This document shows positions 52,415 to 61,074 of a stretch of DNA of 64,000 nucleotides, piece by piece; positions within the stretch are counted from its first letter, which is position 1, and each line of letters begins with the position of its first letter. Both the position numbers and the translations under genes were made by a program. The notes under the pieces are model-generated. The model was not told the DNA's origin. It saw only the letters and a program-made list of their open reading frames with translations, and did not search any database. The stretch is from Erysipelotrichaceae bacterium NK3D112. GTDB lineage: Bacteria; Bacillota_I; Bacilli_A; Erysipelotrichales; Erysipelotrichaceae. The stretch covers positions 1 through 64,000 of the forward strand of contig JNJQ01000005.1 of assembly GCA_000701725.1 (NCBI GenBank). Reading direction: 5' to 3'.

Positions 52415-53347
52415 ATGGCAAACATCTATACTTCGGTAGAGCAGCTGATCGGAAACACACCGCTGCTTGAACTCACACATTTTGAAAAAGCATATGATCT
52501 GAAGGCGTCCGTACTCGCCAAGATGGAATATCTCAACGCGACCGGCAGCGTCAAGGACAGAGTCGCACTGAATATGATTCTCGATGCTGAAGCTAAGGGC
52601 ATTCTCAAAGAAGGTTCGGTCATCATTGAACCGACCAGCGGCAACACCGGAATCGGCCTTGCGGCAGTCGGCACCTCCAAAGGCTACCGCGTGATCATCG
52701 TCATGCCGGAAACCATGAGCGTGGAAAGAAGAAAGCTCATGAAAGCCTATGGCGCTGAACTTGTCTTATCCGAAGGTTCAAAGGGAATGAGCGGCGCAAT
52801 CGCGAAAGCGGAAGAGCTGAAAAAAGAAATCGAAGGTGCCTGGATTGCCGGTCAGTTTGTCAATCCGGCCAACTGGGAAGCCCATTACAAAACAACCGGA
52901 CCGGAAATCTGGAATGACACGGACGGAAAGGTGGATATCCTTGTGGCAGGCGTCGGCACCGGCGGAACAATCACCGGAATCGGAAAATACCTGCGTGAAA
53001 GGAAATCAGATGTTAAAATAGTGGCTGTGGAACCGGACAGCTCGGCAGTATTGTCCGGTGAAAAGAGCGGACCGCATAAGATTCAGGGAATCGGCGCAGG
53101 GTTCGTTCCGGAAGTTCTCGATACAGCCATCTACGATGAGATTATCCGTGTCACAAATGAAGATGCCATCAATACCGGCGCAGAATTCGGTAAGCGCGAA
53201 GGCATTCTCGTCGGCATCTCTGCAGGCGCTGCCCTCTGGGCTGCGATCCAGCTGGCAAAGAAAGAAGAGAACGAAGGAAAGAACATTGTTGTCATTCTTC
53301 CGGACTCGGGGGACCGTTATCTGTCCACACCGTTGTTCGGAGAATGA
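52415..53347 (+). CDS. cysK: Cysteine synthase A (O-acetylserine sulfhydrylase)
   Basis: This is a 310-residue PLP enzyme that makes cysteine from O-acetylserine and sulfide in the cytoplasm. The motifs are LIGNTPLLEL, the lysine block NATGSVKDRVA (Schiff-base Lys), PTSGNTGIGLA (substrate loop), VGTGGTITGIGKYL (phosphate-binding) and VGISAGAALWAA. The start at 52415 (MANIYTSVEQLIG) has AAGGGGAAA before it. The frame from 52358 lies inside the attenuator. It is followed three bases later by cysE, which supplies its substrate. Regulation is by the leader peptide upstream. Confidence 0.95.
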   Translation: MANIYTSVEQLIGNTPLLELTHFEKAYDLKASVLAKMEYLNATGSVKDRVALNMILDAEAKGILKEGSVIIEPTSGNTGIGLAAVGTSKGYRVIIVMPETMSVERRKLMKAYGAELVLSEGSKGMSGAIAKAEELKKEIEGAWIAGQFVNPANWEAHYKTTGPEIWNDTDGKVDILVAGVGTGGTITGIGKYLRERKSDVKIVAVEPDSSAVLSGEKSGPHKIQGIGAGFVPEVLDTAIYDEIIRVTNEDAINTGAEFGKREGILVGISAGAALWAAIQLAKKEENEGKNIVVILPDSGDRYLSTPLFGE

Positions 53348-53350
53348 TAT

Positions 53351-54169
53351 ATGGGAAAAACACACACTGAAATACTGAATGAAATTCACGCGATGCGTGA
53401 GCCTGAATTAAAAGTGCCGAAGGGAATCGCCGACCGCAAAGGGGTTGTTTCACTGATCAAGGAAATCCAGGTGGTATTATTGCCGGGATATTTCAATTAC
53501 AACAATCTTTCGGTTGAGGCAGCGTTTGACTGTGTTGTAAAAGATCTCGATGAACAGGCCGGCACGGCGCTGTGCTTCAGCGGAACCAGTCCGATGAAGG
53601 CAAAAGAGCTGACTCAGAAGTTTCTGGAATCCCTTCCGGAAATCCTGAGACAGATCAATACCGATATCCAGGCGATCTATGACGGTGACCCGGCTGCCAA
53701 GACAAAGTCGGAAGTCATCATCTGCTATCCGGGATTCTATGCGATTTCCATTTACAGAATCGCCCATGTCATGTACAAGCTCGGTATTCCGTACCTGCCC
53801 CGTATCATGACTGAATATGCGCATGAAAAAACCGGAATTGACATCAACCCCGGCGCGACCATCGGCGATTATTTCTGCATAGACCACGGCACCGGTATCG
53901 TTATCGGTGAAACCGCGGTGCTCGGGCATCATGTCAAGTTATATCAGGGTGTGACCATCGGAGCCAAGAGCTTTGAGAAAGATGAAAACGGCAATCCGGT
54001 CAAAGGCGGCAAGCGCCATCCGGATATCGGAAACAACGTTGTCATCTATGCCAACGCGACCATTCTCGGCGGTGACACATACATCGGCGACAACAGTGTG
54101 ATCGGCGGAAATACCTGGATCATCGACTCGGTCGAGGAAGGCAAAAAAGTTTATTACAAAGGAAAATGA
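53351..54169 (+). CDS. cysE: Serine O-acetyltransferase (EpsC type)
   Basis: This 272-residue enzyme makes O-acetylserine for CysK. An N-terminal helical region of about 150 residues leads into the left-handed beta-helix of hexapeptide repeats: DINPGATIGDYFCIDHGTG, IVIGETAVLGHHVKLYQGVTIGA, then GNNVVIYANATILGG. The longer N-terminus and lack of the C-terminal CysK-binding tail ending in Ile point to the EpsC-like form, which is common in anaerobes. Here the chain ends VEEGKKVYYKGK. It is co-transcribed with cysK. Confidence 0.92.
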   Translation: MGKTHTEILNEIHAMREPELKVPKGIADRKGVVSLIKEIQVVLLPGYFNYNNLSVEAAFDCVVKDLDEQAGTALCFSGTSPMKAKELTQKFLESLPEILRQINTDIQAIYDGDPAAKTKSEVIICYPGFYAISIYRIAHVMYKLGIPYLPRIMTEYAHEKTGIDINPGATIGDYFCIDHGTGIVIGETAVLGHHVKLYQGVTIGAKSFEKDENGNPVKGGKRHPDIGNNVVIYANATILGGDTYIGDNSVIGGNTWIIDSVEEGKKVYYKGK

Positions 54170-54176
54170 TGAAGGA

Positions 54177-54206
54177 ACAGATGCGGTGAAAGCCGCGTCT
54201 GTTTTT
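54177..54206 (+). terminator. Intrinsic terminator of cysK-cysE
   Basis: ACAGATGCGG (54177-54186) pairs with CCGCGTCTGT (54193-54202), with one U-G, and TTTT follows. Confidence 0.85.
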
Positions 54207-54301
54207 CAGATAAGTGAAAGTGATCCGATGAAGCATGATTCTGAATTGTCTGTTTTTTGAATCATAATTATGATGGTAATGCACAAAGGAGGATCCCTCT
54301 T

Positions 54302-54790
54302 ATGAAAACATTGATTGTCTGTTATTCCTGGCATAACGGGAACACAAAAAGAATTGCGGAAATGATCCATCGGAAAACCGGATATGATTTCTGCACCATT
54401 GAAACCGTAAAGCCGTATCCGGCTGAATACAGAAAGGCTTCTGATCAGGGAAAAAAGGAAACAGAAACCGGGTTTAAGCCTGAAATCAAAAAACTTCCAT
54501 ATGACATCGATGCATATGAAAGAATCATTGTCGGCACCCCGACCTGGTGGTATACGATGGCACCGGCTGTATTGTCATTTCTGGATGCGCATGATTTCAC
54601 CGGCAAGACGGTAGTGCCGTTTATGACCAACGCGGGCTGGCCGGGAACCGTGATCAAAGATATGTGCGCGCATGCAAAAGGCGCAAGGATCGAACATCCG
54701 AAGGAAATCCTCTTTGACAGTGACGGCGGAAATCAGCTGATCACATCAGAAGAGGAAATTAATGCATGGATAGAAAGTCTGGACTGCTGA
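54302..54790 (+). CDS. Flavodoxin-family protein
   Basis: This is a 162-residue flavodoxin. The FMN phosphate loop is CYSWHNGNTKRIAE, followed by PYDIDAYERIIVGTPTWWYTMAP (isoalloxazine loop with Trp-Trp-Tyr) and VVPFMTNAGWPGT. It carries electrons in the cytoplasm. The start at 54302 has AAAGGAGG upstream; the frame above has none. It is a single-gene unit with its own terminator. A partner is not visible. Confidence 0.88.
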   Translation: MKTLIVCYSWHNGNTKRIAEMIHRKTGYDFCTIETVKPYPAEYRKASDQGKKETETGFKPEIKKLPYDIDAYERIIVGTPTWWYTMAPAVLSFLDAHDFTGKTVVPFMTNAGWPGTVIKDMCAHAKGARIEHPKEILFDSDGGNQLITSEEEINAWIESLDC

Positions 54791-54808
54791 ACATCACAGC
54801 AGTTTTTT
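54784..54808 (+). terminator. Intrinsic terminator of flavodoxin gene
   Basis: CTGCTG-AACATCA-CAGCAG followed by TTTTTT. It overlaps the end of the convergent small gene. Confidence 0.8.
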
Positions 54809-55042
54809 CATGTCATTGATGTGGTCAAGCAGGCATTCATTGATCCATGAATCCTTCAGCTGATGTTTATGGACGCTGGCAGCGGATCCGCTCAGGGCAA
54901 GACTCAGCTGGTACTCTCTGGTGAACCAGGGCTGATCAAGGTATTCACGGTTTTCGGGAAGCATTTTAGCCAGCTGCCAGGCTTCATCGAGAAGTTCTTC
55001 AGTCTTTTCATCCGTATGGATTTCAACATTATAGGTTGCCAT
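54794..55042 (-). CDS. Small cytoplasmic protein, unknown function
   Basis: This 82-residue protein was not recognised. It is helical and acidic at the start (TDEKTEELLDEAWQLAKMLPENREY) and ends with a helix containing WINECLLDHINDMKKLL. Hydrophobic residues are spaced as in a helical bundle. AAGGAG lies before the ATG at 55042, which is preferred to the earlier in-frame ATG. There is no operon partner. Confidence 0.6.
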   Translation of the reverse strand: MATYNVEIHTDEKTEELLDEAWQLAKMLPENREYLDQPWFTREYQLSLALSGSAASVHKHQLKDSWINECLLDHINDMKKLL

Positions 55043-55123
55043 ATGATACTCCTTCGCATTCATGGATGCTTTCCGAAATCATTTTAACATATGGCAATAC
55101 AAATGAAATACGGCCGGAAACAT

Positions 55124-55161
55124 TGACATGCTTGTCATCGGATTGACGGAACGGGTAAAAT
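55124..55161 (+). promoter_or_regulatory. Promoter with operator-like repeat before 6-phospho-beta-glucosidase
   Basis: TTGTCA (55132-55137), an 18-base spacer and TAAAAT (55156-55161) form a fair promoter. TGACA-TGCT-TGTCA (55124-55137) is a perfect inverted repeat over its -35, a likely repressor site. Confidence 0.5.
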
Positions 55162-55189
55162 AGAAGTATCAATAACAGGAGGATTATAA

Positions 55190-56659
<1,470 letters not shown>

Positions 56660-56684
56660 GCAATTCAGCATCTGACATAAAACT

Positions 56685-56712
56685 GACAGCCCGGATTTCC
56701 GGGCTGTCTTTC
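56685..56712. terminator. Bidirectional terminator
   Basis: GACAGCCCGG-ATTT-CCGGGCTGTC followed by TTTC is a perfect 10-bp stem between the GH1 gene and the convergent XRE gene. Confidence 0.88.
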
Positions 56713-56716
56713 ATTG

Positions 56717-57001
56717 TTATACAATTTCATTTTTTACGGTTTTGCCAAGGCCTGCCGCAAGTCTTTTCAGCATTTTAAGGCCGGGAACACGGGTGCCGTT
56801 TTCAAGTTTGCTGATAACGGACTGATCGATTGCACATACCTCAGACAGCTGATCATGTGTCATTCGCTGTTCAATCCGGGCTTTCATGATTGCACGGACC
56901 GCAGCCATTTCGGGCTGCATTTTTTTCCATTCTTTTCTGAAATCCGGATCATTCAGGTTCTGATTCAATTCATTCTGAAATGTTCTCATAATCCGGCGCA
57001 T
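56717..57001 (-). CDS. XRE-family HTH protein (HigA-type antitoxin-like, orphan)
   Basis: This is a 94-residue protein. An N-terminal helical lead (LNDPDFRKEWKKMQPEMAAV) is followed by an HTH (MTHDQLSEVCAIDQSVISKLENGTRVPGLKMLKRLAAGLGK). This is the architecture of antitoxins of RelE/HigB systems, but no toxin gene is visible on either side. The start may be 57001 or 56989. Its neighbour on the other strand is an acyl-carrier-like gene starting 36 bases away, so it could be a plain regulator of that operon. Confidence 0.75.
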   Translation of the reverse strand: MRRIMRTFQNELNQNLNDPDFRKEWKKMQPEMAAVRAIMKARIEQRMTHDQLSEVCAIDQSVISKLENGTRVPGLKMLKRLAAGLGKTVKNEIV

Positions 57002-57037
57002 AAATGTATAATTTTCTTTGGAAAAGAGGATATTAAA

Positions 57038-57268
57038 ATGTTTGATTTTATTCTGGATCTTGTAATGAAATACACACCGCTTGAATCATGGGAGGTGGAT
57101 ACGGAATCAAAGCTCAGGGAAGATCTGAAAATGGATCATTCTGATCTGTATCTGCTCAGAAATGAGCTTGGCAATATGCTTGAAACAGAAATCTCAGAAG
57201 AGGATATGGATCAGGTTGTATCAGTGATGGATCTTCTGAAACTCGCTGAGAAATACGCGAAGATGTGA
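57038..57268 (+). CDS. Acyl-carrier-protein-like protein with altered attachment motif
   Basis: This 76-residue acidic helical protein has the ACP fold pattern: SKLREDLKMDHSDLYLLRNELGNMLETEISEEDMDQVVSVMDLLKLAEKY. In ACPs the second helix opens with Asp-Ser-Leu, where the Ser carries phosphopantetheine. Here the same place reads Asp-His-Ser, so the Ser is shifted or lost. AGAGGA lies seven bases before the ATG. The FMN enzyme gene follows 22 bases later. It may be a carrier with a shifted Ser or a non-acylated relative. Confidence 0.65.
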   Translation: MFDFILDLVMKYTPLESWEVDTESKLREDLKMDHSDLYLLRNELGNMLETEISEEDMDQVVSVMDLLKLAEKYAKM

Positions 57269-57290
57269 TGAATCAGAAAGGATAATTTGC

Positions 57291-58247
57291 ATGTCAGAAA
57301 CAAAGTGGCCCGGTCCGAAGGGAATGATCCCCGAACCGGAGAGAAATGCGGCGGATGCCAATCTTCATAACAGAAGATATCTTGATGAACTGCTCGTTGA
57401 AATGCGCGTCATCGATGCGTATGAGCCGGATCTGACTCTGAACCTGTTCAATGAGACGTTCTCCTCACCGATCATGATGCCGGCTTTTTCGCATCTGAAC
57501 AAAGTCGGCATTGAAGGACGCACGCCGATGCAGGAATATGCGGCAGCTGCGAAAGAGCTCAATCTTGTCAACTGGGTGGGCATGGAGCCGGATGAGGAGT
57601 ATGAATCGATTGCGCGGGAAGGCGCCCGTACTGTCCGGATCATCAAACCGTTCATGAACCATCAGATGATTCTGGATCAGATCGCTTATGCAAAGAAACT
57701 TGACGCACTGGCAGTCGGTGTGGACATCGATCATGTGTTTGGCAAGAACGGAAAATACGATGTTGTGGATGGAATCGAACTCGGCCCCGTCAGTGCCGAA
57801 GATCTCGCAATGTATGTGAAGGCGGCAGGAGATACACCGTTTGTCGCGAAGGGTGTACTGTCTGTCACAGATGCGCGCAAATGTGAAGAGGCCGGCTGTG
57901 CGGCGATCTTTGTCAGCCATCACCACGGACGTCTGCCGTTCGGCATTCCGCCGGTCATGGCGCTTCAGGAAATCCGCAAAGCCATGCCGCATACAAAGAT
58001 GAAGATTTTCGCTGACTGTTCCATTGAATCCGGGTATGACGCCTTCAAGGCGCTTGCGCTTGGCGCGGATGCGGTATCCGTGGGCAGAGGAATCCTGCCG
58101 GGACTTCTGAAAGAAGGAAAGACCGGTGTCATCAGGAAAGTGAACCGGATGAATGAGGAACTCTCTGAAATGATGGGATACACCGGTATCGGCAATCTTT
58201 CGGAAATGGATCATTCCGTCATTGTGCATCATGGAAATCATCTCTGA
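57291..58247 (+). CDS. FMN-dependent alpha-hydroxy-acid dehydrogenase family protein
   Basis: This is a 318-residue TIM-barrel flavoenzyme of the LldD/lactate oxidase superfamily. FSSPIMMPAFSHL corresponds to the N-terminal FMN strand and FVAKGVLSVTDARKCEEAGCAAIFVSHHHGR holds the lysine and the catalytic His region. KIFADCSIESGYDAFKALALGADAVSVGR forms the phosphate site. The family usually has SNHGGR at the His, and SHHHGR here is a variant. The substrate is unknown. It is likely co-transcribed with the ACP-like gene. Confidence 0.8.
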   Translation: MSETKWPGPKGMIPEPERNAADANLHNRRYLDELLVEMRVIDAYEPDLTLNLFNETFSSPIMMPAFSHLNKVGIEGRTPMQEYAAAAKELNLVNWVGMEPDEEYESIAREGARTVRIIKPFMNHQMILDQIAYAKKLDALAVGVDIDHVFGKNGKYDVVDGIELGPVSAEDLAMYVKAAGDTPFVAKGVLSVTDARKCEEAGCAAIFVSHHHGRLPFGIPPVMALQEIRKAMPHTKMKIFADCSIESGYDAFKALALGADAVSVGRGILPGLLKEGKTGVIRKVNRMNEELSEMMGYTGIGNLSEMDHSVIVHHGNHL

Positions 58248-58271
58248 AAAAGAATCCGTCTGAACTGTATG

Positions 58272-58308
58272 AAACTGTCCTGCTTAATGCTCAGCGGGGC
58301 AGTTTTTG
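58272..58308 (+). terminator. Intrinsic terminator
   Basis: AAACTGTCCTGC (58272-58283) pairs with GCGGGGCAGTTT (58294-58305), with two G-U pairs, and T's follow. It ends the flavoenzyme transcript. Confidence 0.75.
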
Positions 58309-58392
58309 ATGGTAATATTCTGGGTGAAGAGTGCATTTGCTGAAACCTGAAAACGGTTTTTATCGTCTGATTATGTGAAGGGGAAAAGAGTC

Positions 58393-58950
58393 ATGGAAGA
58401 CATTGAGATCATTGATCTTTACTGGCAGAGAAATGAGGATGCGATCAGAGAAACAGATGTCAAATACGGAAAGTATCTTAGAACTGTCGCAATGAATATT
58501 CTCAATGACCATGAGGATTCCAGTGAAGCGGTCAATGACACCTATCTCAAAACATGGAATGCCATCCCGCCGCAAAGACCCAATGCGTTTCTTGCCTGGC
58601 TGAGCAAAATCACAAGATCTCTTTCGATCGACAGGCTGAGATTTCTGAACCGCGAGAAACGTTCAACATCCCAATATGATCTTTCACTGGAAGAGCTGGG
58701 TGAATGCATCGGCGAGAACAGTGTGAACAGAGAATATGATCTGGAAATTCTCAAGGACGCGATCAGCCGTTTTCTTCGCGGCTATCCGGAGAAAAGCCGG
58801 AATCTGTTCCTGAGCCGCTACTTCTATTTCGATTCCCTTGCCAAAGCAGCTGAGTATTGCGGATTCACGGAATCCGGTGCCAAGACGCAGCTGTTCCGCA
58901 TGCGCAGCGCATTGCGGGAGTATCTGGAAAAGGAGGGATTCCTGTCATGA
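58393..58950 (+). CDS. ECF-type RNA polymerase sigma factor
   Basis: This is a 185-residue sigma-70 family factor. Region 2 is in DHEDSSEAVNDTYLKTWNAIPP and FLAWLSKITRSLSIDRLR. Region 4 is in SRYFYFDSLAKAAEYCGFTESGAKTQLFRMRSALREYL. AAGGGG lies upstream of the ATG at 58393. The next gene starts within its stop codon (ATGA), the usual coupling of ECF factor and membrane regulator. It should direct transcription in response to a signal sensed outside the membrane. Confidence 0.9.
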   Translation: MEDIEIIDLYWQRNEDAIRETDVKYGKYLRTVAMNILNDHEDSSEAVNDTYLKTWNAIPPQRPNAFLAWLSKITRSLSIDRLRFLNREKRSTSQYDLSLEELGECIGENSVNREYDLEILKDAISRFLRGYPEKSRNLFLSRYFYFDSLAKAAEYCGFTESGAKTQLFRMRSALREYLEKEGFLS

Positions 58951-60857
58951 AAAAAGAAGATCTTGCGAATGCACTGAATGAAATTGATGATGATCTGCTG
59001 CTGAGTGTGCAGAGAGCCAGAATGGCACCGGCAAAGATACCGTTTTACAGAAGAAAGAGCTTCATCGCCGTTACTGCCGCCGCATGTGTGTTCGCTGTGA
59101 TGATTGCGACGGTTCCGCGTCCGCAGCGCAGTCATGATGAAACACCCGCCGTTACAGATACACAGGGTCATGGTCTGCTGGGCTCTTCATCGAGTGTGAA
59201 AAATCCCGAAGTGATTACACTCAGCCATGAACAGTACAATTCCTCAAGTTCCGGTTTCGGCATCGTCCTCTATCCGGATCTCAAAGCGGAAACGGATTAC
59301 AATCCATGGAATGAGGAAATGGAGCTGCAGAGCCTGCCGGTATTCAAGAGAATTCCTTCATCGGCCGGAATTCCTTACGGTCTGAGCGAAAAGGAAATCC
59401 AAACAAATCTGGATCATTATGCGGAATATTTTGATGTTCATGTCAAAGAAGTCAATAAAGATCTCGATCCGGAAGGAAATGTATATGGTCTTACCGCCTG
59501 GTGCGAGGAAGGCACACTGTCATCGGATTCTTATGCAACGGTCCTGTTCCTCAATCAGGATCATGCCGTCAGTCTTGAGGAAGGCATCAGTCTGAACGTC
59601 GAATCGGATCAAGAAACGGCAGAAAGAGCCATGGAATATCTCCATGATCGATACGGTGATCTGTTAGACAGCAATGAATGGGCCTATGATATCGGCGGTG
59701 ATTTCACCTATGATGCAAGAAGAATCAGAAACTTCGTGATGTATGCAAAAGGCGCATCAGATGAAGATACGATCGTCAATTACAATCTGAAAAAGATTGT
59801 CTTCGCCGGTTCGGAAGACGGCAGTCAGCTGGATCTGATCCGTGTGTTCAATGAGCCTGCCGCATATGACACAGTGAGTGAATATCCTCTGATCAATGCG
59901 GATGAGGCATATCAGGAGCTGCTCAAAGGCAATTGCTTCGCAAATACCGGCGGCATCATGCCTGATGAAAACACGGAAATCGCGGATGTGCAGCTGGTCT
60001 ATATGAACAACCGCGCATTTGAATATGTCTTGCCGTGCTATCTGTTCCATGCGGATATCACGGATGCCGCAAAGAAAGTTTTCTCCGATCTGCCGGGTTT
60101 AAGGCAATACGGACTGTATTATGTGCCGGCTTTATCACCGGAATACATCACATGGACGGATGAGCCGCTCAGCTATGATGAACCGTTGATCACGGAAACG
60201 GCCGCAGCCGGCGGGGCTGAGGCATCTTCTGAGACATCCGCTCCTGAAATGCAGACACACTCATTTGATGAGCCGGTCACCGGAATGCCGGGAACCATTT
60301 CAAACAGGATCAGTATCAACCGGATTCTTCAGCAGGAAGATTACTATTGCTCAGCGGCATGCGCGCAGATGATTCTGAATCATTTCGGTATTGACCGCGC
60401 ACAGAGTGATCTTGCGGATGAAATGAACACATACAGACCGGGAGAAAGAAGCGACGGAATCAGCGGAACATATGATACTGACGTGGCCAGAGTGCTCAGT
60501 GAATATCTCTTCGGTGCTGCGCCGCAGAATGATATGGATGGCGGCTATCGAGTGCAGCCGGTTTCGGAAGTATTCAAAGAGAATGAATATAATCAGTTTG
60601 TGAAACGGGTCAGAAGAAATATCGATGACGGCTATCCGTCCATTATTCAGATCAGGGTCAGTTCACTGTACGGCAGCAGCACTTCCTCCAATCACAATGT
60701 TCTTGTCACAGGATATGAAGAGGGGAAGGACTTTATCAGTCTGACTCTTCTGGATCCGTATTATGACGGGAATCAGGGAAACGGTGTCAGCGTTTATGAT
60801 GCATCCGCAGTCTTTCAGTCAATTGTTGAAAGTGTTGAACCGTCCTATATCTGGTAA
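58947..60857 (+). CDS. Membrane anti-sigma-like protein with extracellular C39-like peptidase domain
   Basis: This is a 636-residue protein. An N-terminal cytoplasmic segment of about 37 residues (MKKEDLANALNEIDDD) could hold the sigma factor. One membrane helix follows (FIAVTAAACVFAVMIATV, about 38-55). A long extracellular part comes next, and from about residue 460 a papain-like C39_2-type domain. The latter has DYYCSAACAQMILNHFG (nucleophile Cys), SNHNVLVTGYEE (His) and LLDPYYDG (Asp). AGGAGGG precedes the start, which overlaps the sigma gene by four bases. A sigma-coupled sensor with its own peptidase-like domain is unusual. Whether the domain cleaves or only binds is unknown. Confidence 0.72.
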   Translation: MKKEDLANALNEIDDDLLLSVQRARMAPAKIPFYRRKSFIAVTAAACVFAVMIATVPRPQRSHDETPAVTDTQGHGLLGSSSSVKNPEVITLSHEQYNSSSSGFGIVLYPDLKAETDYNPWNEEMELQSLPVFKRIPSSAGIPYGLSEKEIQTNLDHYAEYFDVHVKEVNKDLDPEGNVYGLTAWCEEGTLSSDSYATVLFLNQDHAVSLEEGISLNVESDQETAERAMEYLHDRYGDLLDSNEWAYDIGGDFTYDARRIRNFVMYAKGASDEDTIVNYNLKKIVFAGSEDGSQLDLIRVFNEPAAYDTVSEYPLINADEAYQELLKGNCFANTGGIMPDENTEIADVQLVYMNNRAFEYVLPCYLFHADITDAAKKVFSDLPGLRQYGLYYVPALSPEYITWTDEPLSYDEPLITETAAAGGAEASSETSAPEMQTHSFDEPVTGMPGTISNRISINRILQQEDYYCSAACAQMILNHFGIDRAQSDLADEMNTYRPGERSDGISGTYDTDVARVLSEYLFGAAPQNDMDGGYRVQPVSEVFKENEYNQFVKRVRRNIDDGYPSIIQIRVSSLYGSSTSSNHNVLVTGYEEGKDFISLTLLDPYYDGNQGNGVSVYDASAVFQSIVESVEPSYIW

Positions 60858-60872
60858 TCCTTAACCGCAAAG

Positions 60873-60904
60873 AAGGCTCATGTCTTATGGCATGGGCTTT
60901 TTTG
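60873..60904 (+). terminator. Intrinsic terminator
   Basis: AAGGCTCATG (60873-60882) pairs with CATGGGCTTT (60891-60900), with two G-U pairs, and TTTT follows. It ends the sigma/anti-sigma unit. Confidence 0.75.
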
Positions 60905-61016
60905 CTGGGACATCCATATACGGAACCTTCGTATCCTGTCTTTCCGCATTCTGTTCCATGCATGCGGTTTTGCCATGAAAAAGATTATCAAACCTATGTA
61001 CAATTAACTGACACAT

Positions 61017-61024
61017 GCTATAAT
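61017..61024 (+). promoter_or_regulatory. -10 promoter element of purF-like gene
   Basis: CTATAAT, with TATAAT at 61019-61024 and a TG extension just before it, lies 51 bases upstream of the start. A weak -35 TGTACA lies 16 bases before it. Confidence 0.55.
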
Positions 61025-61074
61025 GCGTGAGTTAAAAAAGATTCCCGGAAGGGAATTTGAAGAAAGGGTGACCT

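Noticed and set aside
57465-58241. A 258-codon antisense frame over the FMN enzyme gene
   Set aside because: It is rich in His, Arg and Cys with no domain, and the sense frame is a recognised family.
58332-58340. TGCATTTGC, identical to the fructoside-locus box, before the sigma factor gene
   Set aside because: It is a single copy 30 kb from the regulator with no functional link. It is probably chance, though the match extends to about 12 bases with the 22555 site.
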